Part shown: in pieces, positions 46,543-55,600 of the stretch
How positions within the stretch are numbered: position 1 is the stretch's first letter
How the letters are laid out: the number at the start of each line of letters is the position of its first letter
NCBI RefSeq assembly: GCF_011007365.1
Contig: NZ_WFKM01000005.1
Span: 62,001-126,000 of the forward strand
Origin: Sphingobacterium sp. xlx-96
GTDB taxonomy: Bacteria; Bacteroidota; Bacteroidia; Sphingobacteriales; Sphingobacteriaceae
Length of the DNA: 64,000 bases
Direction of reading: 5' to 3'
The notes under the pieces: model-generated
What the model was told of the DNA's origin: nothing
Database searches by the model: none
Seen by the model: the letters and a program-made list of their open reading frames with translations, nothing else
Translations under genes and position numbers: made by a program

Positions 46543-47805
46543 ATGTCAACACAATTTTTCATCTGGAAAAAATGGCGTTCTCTTCTGCTTATCCTTTTCA
46601 TTGTGCCTGTGTATAGTACCGGGCAAGAGAGCAATCTCACTGCCGATGAATTGTTTCTACGCGCACGTAGTAGTGCCTTTGATCGAAAAGACTACCCTGC
46701 AGCAATTGACCTCAGTAAGCAAGCCTTAAAAAAGGCACCAAACTACACGGATATCCGTATTTTTTTAGGTAGACTCTACACCTGGTCCGATAAAATCGAT
46801 TCTGCGCGATATGTATTCGAACAATTGGATAATCAAAAAGTAGAAGATGAAGATTTCTTTTTAGCCTATGGATCCTTGGAATACTGGAACGATCAATATA
46901 ACAAAGCAAATACACTAATTGACAGGGGTCTTTATGTTCACCCATCATCAGAAAACCTACTCCTACTAAAAGCAAAAATAAATAACAGCAGTAGCAACTA
47001 CCAGCTCGCAGAGAAAACGATAAATCAGCTTTTAGCAATTAACCCTAAACATACTGAGGCTCGGGCTCTATCCATAAGTATCAAAGAGTACACCGCCAAA
47101 AATGCAATAGGTCTCACATACAATTTTGCTCATTTTGACAAGCAATTTGCAGACAACTGGCATATTGTAGGGCTGAGTTATAAAAGAGCAACTCCTATTG
47201 GATCTGTGATATTCCGTACCAATTATGCCAACAAGTTTGCAGACAATGGTGTGCAGTTCGAACTGGAAGCTTACCCCAGACTTTCAAAAATGTTTTATCT
47301 ATATGTAGGCGCAGGTTATTCGGACAATGTCGGTATTTTCCCAAAATATAGGACAGGCGTATCTTTGTATGCAAACCTACCTCATAGCTTTGAAGGGGAA
47401 ATAGGCTACCGCCAGCTCTATTTCAGTGACAATATTTGGATGTACACAGCCTCAGTGGGTAAATATTATCAAAATTTCTGGTTCAATTTAAAGACCTACC
47501 TCACACCGGACAACAAAAACATCTCGCAGTCTTACGCTGGAACAGTGCGCTACTATACAAAGGGAGCTAATGACTATCTTGGATTTATCATAGGGACAGG
47601 ATTAAGTCCTGAAGAAAACCGCAACAACCTACTAGACAACAACATATACAAGCTAAAGACATTTAAAGTAGGAGCAGAATACAACTTCTCCATCAAACGT
47701 ACCAATCTTTTTTCGATATCATCCACATACTACAATCAGGAGTTCAGACCAAAGGAAAAAGGTAATCAGTTTGACTTTACAGGGAGTTACATCAAAACAT
47801 TTTAA
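46543..47805 (+). CDS. yaiO: YaiO-family TPR and outer-membrane beta-barrel protein
   Basis: 420 residues from ATG 46543, chosen over an upstream TTG because the leader (WRSLLLILFIVPVYSTGQ) follows directly. Residues about 30-185 carry TPR helices (DYPAAIDLSKQALKKAPNY, RIFLGRLYTWSDKIDSARYV). The remainder is a barrel with alternating aromatic strands (NFAHFDKQFADNWHIVGLSY, GEIGYRQLYFSDNIWMYTAS) ending in SYIKTF. TPR plus barrel is the architecture of exopolysaccharide exporters. In E. coli yaiO is likewise close to a GT2 gene (yaiP). Here it converges on a GT2 synthase, so it may export that product. Its last codons lie in a palindrome and its stop overlaps the neighbour's. Confidence 0.82.
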   Translation: MSTQFFIWKKWRSLLLILFIVPVYSTGQESNLTADELFLRARSSAFDRKDYPAAIDLSKQALKKAPNYTDIRIFLGRLYTWSDKIDSARYVFEQLDNQKVEDEDFFLAYGSLEYWNDQYNKANTLIDRGLYVHPSSENLLLLKAKINNSSSNYQLAEKTINQLLAINPKHTEARALSISIKEYTAKNAIGLTYNFAHFDKQFADNWHIVGLSYKRATPIGSVIFRTNYANKFADNGVQFELEAYPRLSKMFYLYVGAGYSDNVGIFPKYRTGVSLYANLPHSFEGEIGYRQLYFSDNIWMYTASVGKYYQNFWFNLKTYLTPDNKNISQSYAGTVRYYTKGANDYLGFIIGTGLSPEENRNNLLDNNIYKLKTFKVGAEYNFSIKRTNLFSISSTYYNQEFRPKEKGNQFDFTGSYIKTF

Positions 47806-47825
47806 TGTCTTGATGTAACTCCCTG
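47780..47825. terminator. 46-nt palindrome across two overlapping stop codons
   Basis: CAGGGAGTTACATCAA (47780-47795) is perfectly complementary to 47810-47825. Inside, after one mismatch, ACATT (47797-47801) pairs with AATGT (47804-47808), leaving a 2-nt loop. The TTAA at 47802-47805 supplies the stops of both convergent genes. Position argues for a bidirectional terminator, though neither side has a U tract. Confidence 0.7.
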
Positions 47826-50800
47826 AAAATATCGGGTATAAAGGCTATCAGGAATCAATTGCTTCTGCGTAAAAGACCTCTTATTAGCCTTCTTAAAAGC
47901 TTCAAAGCGACGTATTAGCGCTTCATTCATAGCGTCGTCCGATATAGGCTCTTCATTTAGTTTGGCATCTAGCTTAAAGAGTTTATTATCCGAGATATGA
48001 TAATTGCCCCATACGAAATCGATCAACTGATTTTTACTTTGCATCATCGCAGCACCAGCGCTACGACTAGAAGGCCCTTCAGAAAGCCCACGGCCTATCC
48101 AGGTTACTTGATCAGGTGTCTGTAGCTTATAGTTTTCTCTATAAAAAGCCAATAACGAAGGTGTAACATCGAGATGACTTACGATATGGCGAAAGGTGTG
48201 AGCAGACTTTAACAAGGGTGAATATATAATTAAAGGAACGTGATAGCGATCAATCTTACTCTGTAACGGTATTTCAGGCATAGCGTGATCTCCTGTAATA
48301 ACGAACAGGGTATTTTTAAAATCTGGACGTTTCTCATAGCTTTTAAAAAATTGCTGGAGGGCCTCATCCAGATTCAATACAGACACCAACTGTTTACGAT
48401 TTTCCAATGCCCATTTTTGGTTTGCGGCAGACAAATCGGCCCCTTTCAAACGCTTATCAAAGATCTTTTCATAATGTTCCACATTATTGATCAAAAATGG
48501 ATTATGCGTTGATAGGGTGAGCAGCACATTAAGGTACGGTTGCGATTGCAGTCGTTGTGTTTCTAACACTTTACCAAATACTGCTTGATCTTCGTACCCC
48601 CAGCTCTCGCCACCACCATTTGCAGGCAGCTTTCTATAAGGGGGTTCGTATGCCCATTGATCGATAAGCGTGTCCACTTCACTATAGCGAACAAATTTCT
48701 TCATAAAATCGAAATCAGCATTTCCTCCATAATAGAATCCCGTGTGGAACCCATTTTTCTTCAACACATTAAAAAGATTAAAATGTTTGGGCAGGATCTC
48801 TTGCTCCAAGAAACCATGAGTCCCAAAAGGCAAGGACCCTAATAGGCTAGGCAACACGGAGAATGTCCGACCTGATGTACTTAGGTTGTTCGGCCAATAC
48901 AATGCTCGTCGAGTTAACGAATCAATGAACGGTGTAAAATTACCGATATATCCGGATGGCGAACTATAAGCATGCCCCAATCCTTCTACAATAACAACAA
49001 CGAGATTTGGAGGACTGCCTGCTAAATTGAAATAAGGTCCTAACAGATCTTTAGTATCTTCTACACGTAGAAATGGAAACTCATCATCTTTTCCCATGGC
49101 ATCGACTTCATCGTCTCCTAATATACCGGCAATCGATGGATGCTCCTGAATGTAATTAGTCGCATTCGAAGCCAAGAAATACCGCCATTTACTGCGTTCG
49201 GCATTCTGTACAAACTCATCTCCACTAAGCGAATTGTTAATCCGGTCTATAGGGACAAAACAAACGAGAAGTCCGATCACAAAGAAAACACAGCCAACCA
49301 AAACGGTCTTCATCTGCCATTTGCTAACAATCCAAAAAGGTGTGCCCACCAGTAGCAGTAGCGTAGCGAACAATCCGATATTGGTCCAACTCAGCATACC
49401 ACTTGCCTCCAAAATCTGACTCAACTCCTCTGTCGTATAGTAAAATATATCTGCACCGAGTAGATTCCGGGATTCGGAAAAGTATAAAAACAACACAAAC
49501 TGTGTGATAATGATCAGCGAAAATGAAACGATGGCAAAGGTTCTTGCTAAGGAACTACTGATGGCACCTATTAAGAGGTAGAAAAGCCCCCCCGCAAGCG
49601 CAAACTGTAAGCCTACACAAAAATTATCTGTAAAAAGCGGCCATCCTATAGCAGCACCTTCCAGTTGTTCAAATTGCCGAGCGTACCACCAACGCTCTAC
49701 ACCAACCGTCAAAAGAAAGAACAGCAAAAAAACAGCAGCTATAGGTGTATAGTTCTTCACTACCATCCGCAGGTATTCTCCAAACTGTTGCCACCATGGC
49801 AGTCCCTTTACTCCTTGCTGAAATCCTTGTCGGGTCATCTCTCCCCATCCCTGTTTTTTTCGAAAATAATCGATTGCTCCTTCTACTCCCGCTTTTACCA
49901 CTATAGGATGGAAGTAAATAGGCTCTAATATTGCTGTCGTTATGAGTTTAGATAGATCTTTTCGTTTTGTATATACCTGATGCCCCACTAGATCGATCAA
50001 AACTGCATAAATAGAATATAATATACCTGATGAAACTACTAATGCCAATAGTGCGAAGAAGAATGGCCAATTGATGATTCCTAAGATCCAAAATATTAAA
50101 AAGATAAAATACCCCGTAAACTCAACAATAGGCCCCAAGAGTTCAAAGAAAAACCAATATGGAATACTGACCATCCCGAGCCTTCCATATTTCGGATTAA
50201 GCATTAATTTACGATGCTTCCACAGGGTTTCTATTGTACCTCGCATCCATCTGTTGCGTTGCTTTTTCAACACATCCCTTGATTCTGGCACCTCGGTCCA
50301 ACACAACGGATCCGGTATGTTCACCACTTCATAAGGTCTCTTTTCCTCTTCCATGTAACGGCGCATGCGTACCACGAGTTCCATATCTTCCCCCACCGTA
50401 TCGCTATCATAGCCCCCACAAGCCAATACAATCTCCTTATCAAACGCACCAAATGCACCAGAGATCAAGATCAAACCCGATGCCCTGGACCAAGCCATGC
50501 GTCCCAAGACAAATGCCCGAATATATTCCAAAGCCTGCGTACGTCCCAACCAGGTCTGGGGTAGGTTGACCTCAATTACTTTACCATTTTCAATTTTACA
50601 GTTATTAGCTAGACGGATTACTCCTCCACAGGCAATCACCCGTTTATTGGTCTGTTCTAAAAAGGGCTTAGCTAGTTTTAAAATAGCGTCTTGTTCCAAA
50701 ATACAATCGACGTCTATACACACGATATATTCTCCAGAAGATATATTCACCCCGACATTGAGTGCATCCGCCTTACCTCCATTCTCTTTGTCCACGACAA

Positions 50801-51230
50801 GGAGTTTTTTGAAAGCTGGGTTTTTACTCTTGTATACTCCCTTTACTTCCTTCGTACATATATTGCCCTGAATAAAGAACGAAACCATCTCCAGATCATA
50901 AGCACGGATCAGCTGCTCCATAGAGTCATCCCGACTGCCATCGTTAACGATAATAATTTCCAGTTTATGATAATAGATGGAAAGAAGCGACCGTACATTG
51001 TCAACTATAGTCTTTCCCTCATTAAAAGCGGGAGCAATAATACTAAACCGAGGGGCATTCGGATTGACTGCAATCAGATTGTAATCTGTGAAAGTATTTT
51101 CATGCTTATACCGTAATACCGCCCCATAGGCATATAAGCCCACCCAGCTGTAAATCAAGAATATGGCTATAGCATATAAAATAAACAACCATATTACTAC
51201 TTCATATAGAATATGAGCAAATTCTAACAT
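47802..51230 (-). CDS. Fusion of a GT2 polysaccharide synthase and an LtaS-like alkaline-phosphatase-fold transferase
   Basis: 1142 residues. One membrane helix (about 10-35) precedes a GT2 domain (65-345): RFSIIAPAFNEGKTI, Asp173/Asp175 in CIDVDC, Asp282 in GEDME and QRNRW at 324-328, the full set for processive synthases such as cellulose or hyaluronan synthase. About eight further helices follow up to residue 665. Residues 745-1100 are a sulfatase/phosphatase-fold domain with Glu749, Thr789 (STSGRTF) and Asp981-His982 (GDH), matching the metal and nucleophile sites of lipoteichoic acid synthase and phosphoethanolamine transferases. The last domain should face the periplasm. Predicted job: polymerise a glycan inside and attach or transfer a phosphoryl group outside. 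The start overlaps the HEAT gene by 7 nt. Confidence 0.9.
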   Translation of the reverse strand: MLEFAHILYEVVIWLFILYAIAIFLIYSWVGLYAYGAVLRYKHENTFTDYNLIAVNPNAPRFSIIAPAFNEGKTIVDNVRSLLSIYYHKLEIIIVNDGSRDDSMEQLIRAYDLEMVSFFIQGNICTKEVKGVYKSKNPAFKKLLVVDKENGGKADALNVGVNISSGEYIVCIDVDCILEQDAILKLAKPFLEQTNKRVIACGGVIRLANNCKIENGKVIEVNLPQTWLGRTQALEYIRAFVLGRMAWSRASGLILISGAFGAFDKEIVLACGGYDSDTVGEDMELVVRMRRYMEEEKRPYEVVNIPDPLCWTEVPESRDVLKKQRNRWMRGTIETLWKHRKLMLNPKYGRLGMVSIPYWFFFELLGPIVEFTGYFIFLIFWILGIINWPFFFALLALVVSSGILYSIYAVLIDLVGHQVYTKRKDLSKLITTAILEPIYFHPIVVKAGVEGAIDYFRKKQGWGEMTRQGFQQGVKGLPWWQQFGEYLRMVVKNYTPIAAVFLLFFLLTVGVERWWYARQFEQLEGAAIGWPLFTDNFCVGLQFALAGGLFYLLIGAISSSLARTFAIVSFSLIIITQFVLFLYFSESRNLLGADIFYYTTEELSQILEASGMLSWTNIGLFATLLLLVGTPFWIVSKWQMKTVLVGCVFFVIGLLVCFVPIDRINNSLSGDEFVQNAERSKWRYFLASNATNYIQEHPSIAGILGDDEVDAMGKDDEFPFLRVEDTKDLLGPYFNLAGSPPNLVVVIVEGLGHAYSSPSGYIGNFTPFIDSLTRRALYWPNNLSTSGRTFSVLPSLLGSLPFGTHGFLEQEILPKHFNLFNVLKKNGFHTGFYYGGNADFDFMKKFVRYSEVDTLIDQWAYEPPYRKLPANGGGESWGYEDQAVFGKVLETQRLQSQPYLNVLLTLSTHNPFLINNVEHYEKIFDKRLKGADLSAANQKWALENRKQLVSVLNLDEALQQFFKSYEKRPDFKNTLFVITGDHAMPEIPLQSKIDRYHVPLIIYSPLLKSAHTFRHIVSHLDVTPSLLAFYRENYKLQTPDQVTWIGRGLSEGPSSRSAGAAMMQSKNQLIDFVWGNYHISDNKLFKLDAKLNEEPISDDAMNEALIRRFEAFKKANKRSFTQKQLIPDSLYTRYFQGVTSRH

Positions 51231-52291
51231 ATCTGTTGTTGTAAAGCATGTTTAACAATATGTACAATCTGAATTGGCGTATCCTGCGACTCCGCGATAT
51301 CCTTTAAATAAGACTTACCTTCCAAGATCATTAATACCTCTGCTGCCGCCACCTTAATCCCTACATTAGGATGTTGCCATAACTGTTCTTGAAGAAACGG
51401 TTCTGCCTGCTTACTTTTTGCGACTTTCAAAGCCTTTAATATCTCCAACTGCACTTCATATTGCTGTTGACCAAAAGAGGAAATCAATTGGCTTACGGTG
51501 TAACTATTCTCTAGTTTCTGTAATATCCGAACAGTATGTTTACGTACCGTTATTGATTCGTGGTCTAACATAGATAACACTTTTGGATAATAGGAAAGAA
51601 GCTGAAACTGCCCTATAAGCCGCAATGCGAACACAGCCACCGATTCATTTTTATTACCCAACCAACTTACAATGTGCTGCATCTGTCCGTCGGGTACTGT
51701 ATCTATAGAACGTAGCAACCGTAATTGTTGCCAATCGGACAGCGGTGTTACAAGTTTATCCAGAAAAAACAAACCATCAAACCCTTTAAAACTCACAATA
51801 GCATACTGTGCTTCTTGATAGACCTGTCGACGAGGATGGTTTAAAAAAAGGGCTATCTGTGGTACCGCCGACTCGACCTTCATCACGGTGAGCTCCTGTA
51901 TCCCTCCGGCTATGAGATAGTCCCGTTTGGAACGGATTTTCCTCCAAGCTTCTTGTTCTAGATCATAAACCCTAAAAAGGTTATTTATCTCATCCCTTGC
52001 TTTACCCATAAATTTCTGTTCAGACGAAACTAAGGTGGACAAGAAAAAACGACGAAAAGAAGGCTCCTTGAGATGGAGTGAAAACGAATTATCTCCCGAC
52101 ATCTTCTCTGCCCCTTCCACAATAGCTTCCGTTATTTTTTGTTGGATAATTGTTGACCACGCAAACCGATGCTGTAGCGACCTGTATCTGTAAAAGCTAA
52201 AGATCAAAACAGATATAATCAAGATCAAAACGATTAGCAATACAACAATAATTACTACAACCAGTTCATGAATGGTGATCAATTGTGACAT
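51224..52291 (-). CDS. Membrane-anchored HEAT-repeat protein
   Basis: 355 residues. One N-terminal membrane helix (about 9-34, very rich in Val/Ile/Leu) precedes a cytoplasmic helical domain. From about 110 on there are HEAT-like repeats (ALFLNHPRRQVYQEAQYAIV, MLDHESITVRKHTVRILQKL, QLWQHPNVGIKVAAAEVLMI). No catalytic motif. HEAT arrays bind proteins, so it may relay the regulator's state to the synthase. Its stop overlaps the ATG of the GT2 fusion gene (ATGTTAG), implying coupled translation, and it starts 20 nt after the receiver gene. Confidence 0.8.
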   Translation of the reverse strand: MSQLITIHELVVVIIVVLLIVLILIISVLIFSFYRYRSLQHRFAWSTIIQQKITEAIVEGAEKMSGDNSFSLHLKEPSFRRFFLSTLVSSEQKFMGKARDEINNLFRVYDLEQEAWRKIRSKRDYLIAGGIQELTVMKVESAVPQIALFLNHPRRQVYQEAQYAIVSFKGFDGLFFLDKLVTPLSDWQQLRLLRSIDTVPDGQMQHIVSWLGNKNESVAVFALRLIGQFQLLSYYPKVLSMLDHESITVRKHTVRILQKLENSYTVSQLISSFGQQQYEVQLEILKALKVAKSKQAEPFLQEQLWQHPNVGIKVAAAEVLMILEGKSYLKDIAESQDTPIQIVHIVKHALQQQIC

Positions 52292-52311
52292 AACTCTTAA
52301 TTAAAACACCT

Positions 52312-52665
52312 TTAATTTATTAACCTCTTGATTCTCAAAACCAGTTCATTCGGGCTAAAGGGTTTGACCATAAAATCCGATGCTCCCAGATCGAAAGCAT
52401 CCACCACGACCTCTTCTTGCCCCATACTAGAAAGTACAATAACGGGCACTTTTTTTCCAAATGTGCGTATAGAAGAAAGAATTTCAATCCCGGATGCAAA
52501 AGGCATCATTATATCTGTTATTACGAGATCAACATCTTTTTCCCGTATTGTATCGATGGCTTCTTTACCATTTCGAGTCAATAAGACCTCATGCCCCTCC
52601 TTCACTAGTTTATGCTCGATAGTACGTAATATCAGTTCATCATCTTCTGCTATTAAAATCAACAT
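52312..52665 (-). CDS. Receiver-only response regulator
   Basis: 117 residues, a single REC domain with no output domain. Acidic pocket AEDDE (residues 6-10), phosphoacceptor Asp in DLVITDIMMP (about 52), Ser of VIVLSSMG and Lys of FMVKPFSP are all present, so it should be phosphorylatable. CheY-like single-domain regulators act by protein contact. It is separated by 1 nt from the kinase gene upstream and is followed by the HEAT gene, so its target is likely inside the operon. Confidence 0.93.
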   Translation of the reverse strand: MLILIAEDDELILRTIEHKLVKEGHEVLLTRNGKEAIDTIREKDVDLVITDIMMPFASGIEILSSIRTFGKKVPVIVLSSMGQEEVVVDAFDLGASDFMVKPFSPNELVLRIKRLIN

Positions 52666-52666
52666 A

Positions 52667-55600
52667 TTATATCTCTTTTAAATTAGTAATTAAATGTATT
52701 CCTATTTCGATCTCTTCCCTGATGGCATGGATGCGGTTTGCTAAGTCTTTCGTAACAGTAAGATCATTTTCCAACTGAGTAGCCAATCCATCTAGTCTGA
52801 ATAAGCCAGCTGTAGCGGCTGTTCCTCGTAATTTATGCAAGACCATTCCTATAGCTTGCAAGTCGTAGTTTTTACTAGCCTGTTCTAAGTTCAAAGCCGA
52901 TTGACGGATCTCCGTGATCACTAGATTTAAGAAAAAAGATCTAAAATCCTCGTCGTCTCCCACCTGTTCTCTTAGTGCCCGCATGTCCAAATGCTCTTCC
53001 AAGACAGTCCGAGCCCCAAGTTCATTACTTTCAACCCGTATATACTTTTGCAATACAGTTTGTAGATCCTTCTGTCGTATAGGCTTGGCTAGAAAATCAG
53101 ACATTCCTGCTTCTATGCATTTTTCCTTCTCACCAACGACATTACCTGCCGTGATACCTATGATAGGTATATCAGTATATCCTAGAAGTTGTCGAATCTG
53201 TTTGGTAGCCTCGATGCCGTCGACCTGAGGCATCTGTACATCCATAAGAATAATATCAAAAACGTGATCCACACAGGCAGCTATAGCTTGTGCACCATCA
53301 GACACTTCTACTAAAGAAGCATTAGGCATCAATGAAGCCATAATTCGCAAATTCAAGGCCATATTTACAGAATTATCATCGGCTAGTAATATATTGGCAG
53401 ATTGTTCATAAATTTCTGTTATTGCTTTAGGACTCACTTTTGCCATCTGCTTGTTATCCGTCTTATTTTGTTGCATAGCCCTGCGCAGCATCTCATAAAG
53501 TTCATTGGACTTAATAGGTTTCAACAAACAAAAAGATCGATCTTCTTGTCTGAATGAAGATATCACCTCATGTTCTTCCGAAGATGTGTGTAGGACGACC
53601 AAAGGCACAGCCTCTCCCTGCTTTTGAAAAAGTTCTTTTATCTTATCAATAGTCTCTACGCCAGACAAAATGGGCATGTGATAATCCATCAGAATAACAT
53701 CAAAACGTTCGCCCCGCATCAGCAGTTGCAAAGCTTCCATCCCATTCTCTGCTGTTATGGAATCTATCTTTTTATACGCAAGCATGTGCTGCAGTATACC
53801 TCGATTGTTCGCATTATCATCTACTATGAGTATCCTGTTAATAGCAAAATCTTCCATATCTTCTTCACTGGCATACTCGTAAGGTACTTCTATATCAAAA
53901 AAGAACTCCGATCCTTTACCCAATTCACTATCCAAGCAAAGTTTACTACCCATGTATTTCAACAGATTATTAGAAATCGTAAGTCCTAGACCTGTACCCC
54001 CATATCGCTTACTAACCGAGCTATCCTCCTGCGTAAAGGCATCAAAAATGCGTTGTTGCTTCTCGATCGGAATACCAATCCCTGTATCTCGAACGGAGAA
54101 CCTTAAAGTAAGCCTGTCATCTTTGAGCTTTAATTTTTCAATTTTCAGTTCGATTTCGCCATAATTTGTAAACTTCACAGCATTCCCTAACAGGTTAATC
54201 AACACCTGTTTGACACGAGCCTCATCTACCCAGATATATTCAGGCAGCCCCTGTTCAATATTCAAAAGTAGCTCGATATCTTTGCGTTGCGCCTGATAAA
54301 TGATAACATTTATTACTTGACTGGCAAGCTCATACACATTGAATCGATCTATAAATAACTCCAACTTACCAGACTCGATCTTTGAAAAGTCTAGAATATC
54401 ATTGATAATATTAAGTAGATTATTACCGGATTCGTTGATATAATTTAAATATTGTAACTGAATATCATTTAGCGGCGTTTTCATTAACAAGTCGGAGAAT
54501 CCTATAACCCCGTTCAATGGTGTACGTATCTCGTGACTCATGTTTGCCAAGAACTCAGATTTGGCCTGACTGGCCAAATCTGCACGCTCCTTTGCCATTT
54601 TCAACTCTTCATTAATCTTGACAGATTCGGTTATATTTTGGATAAAAATGGTAATCCCACCTATATTGCCATCGGCTAGGTGCCAAGGTCGAACCTCCCA
54701 GTTATAATGTAAAGGCTCTGCTATCCCAACAGCTTCTATTACTTCATTTGTATTTTTATATGATTTACCTTCTAAGGCATCTTGATATATCTTACTTCGT
54801 CTTTCCGGAATATCAGCAAATAGGTTAAATAGATTCTCCTGCAATGGATTATTATTTCTACGGTGAAAATCCTCCAACCACTGGTTACTGACCGCCACAT
54901 AATTAAAATCCCTGTCAAACATAGCTACAGAAGCTGGAACATAGTTCACAAAGGCCTGCAACATAGCTTCCTTGCGTTCCAGTTCTAAATACAACGTCTT
55001 ACTATGGTCGATATCCTGGATGATACCAAATACTCTTTTACATATGCCATTCTCTAATTCAGGAATCCCCTTGACCCTAACCCAAATTCGTTGTCCATCA
55101 TTTTTCTGGAGCCGCAACTCCATGTCATAGGGTACTCCATTCTGTACAGCACGTTCAAATGCAGCACGTAATAAGGGGCGACTTTCTTCATCAAAAAAAC
55201 CGACAGCATTTTCCAGGTCAGGGGTATAACCTTTATCTACGCCATGTATCAGTTTGGTAGAATCTGACCAATACACCTTCTTCTCTTCAAAATCAACTTC
55301 CCAACCGCCTACTTGAGCTACCATATTGGTCTGTTCTAAAATTTGTTTGGTACGTAATAAATCACGTTCCAATTGAATACGTTCGGTCATATTGAGCGCC
55401 GTACTCACCACATAAGGCTCCCCTTCTCGACTAACCTCTACTGTATTGCTGTACAACCAGTACGTTTTTTCTCCCTCCTTCGTACGGAGCACCATCATAC
55501 CTGAGTCCTCTTTGTTGGTTGTTATCCTTTTTAGATATTCTTCAAAAGCTCCCTGTAAGTTTTCTGGGACTAGCTTTTTTAAATTCAGACCTATTACCTC

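Noticed and set aside
49586..49595. C7 run inside the GT2-fusion gene as a possible switch
   Set aside because: The frame is intact on both sides and the run is short; nothing suggests variation beyond ordinary Gly-Gly codons.
52328..52681. 117-codon plus-strand frame opposite the receiver gene
   Set aside because: It mirrors the receiver gene almost exactly; Ser/Thr/Ile-rich antisense shadow.
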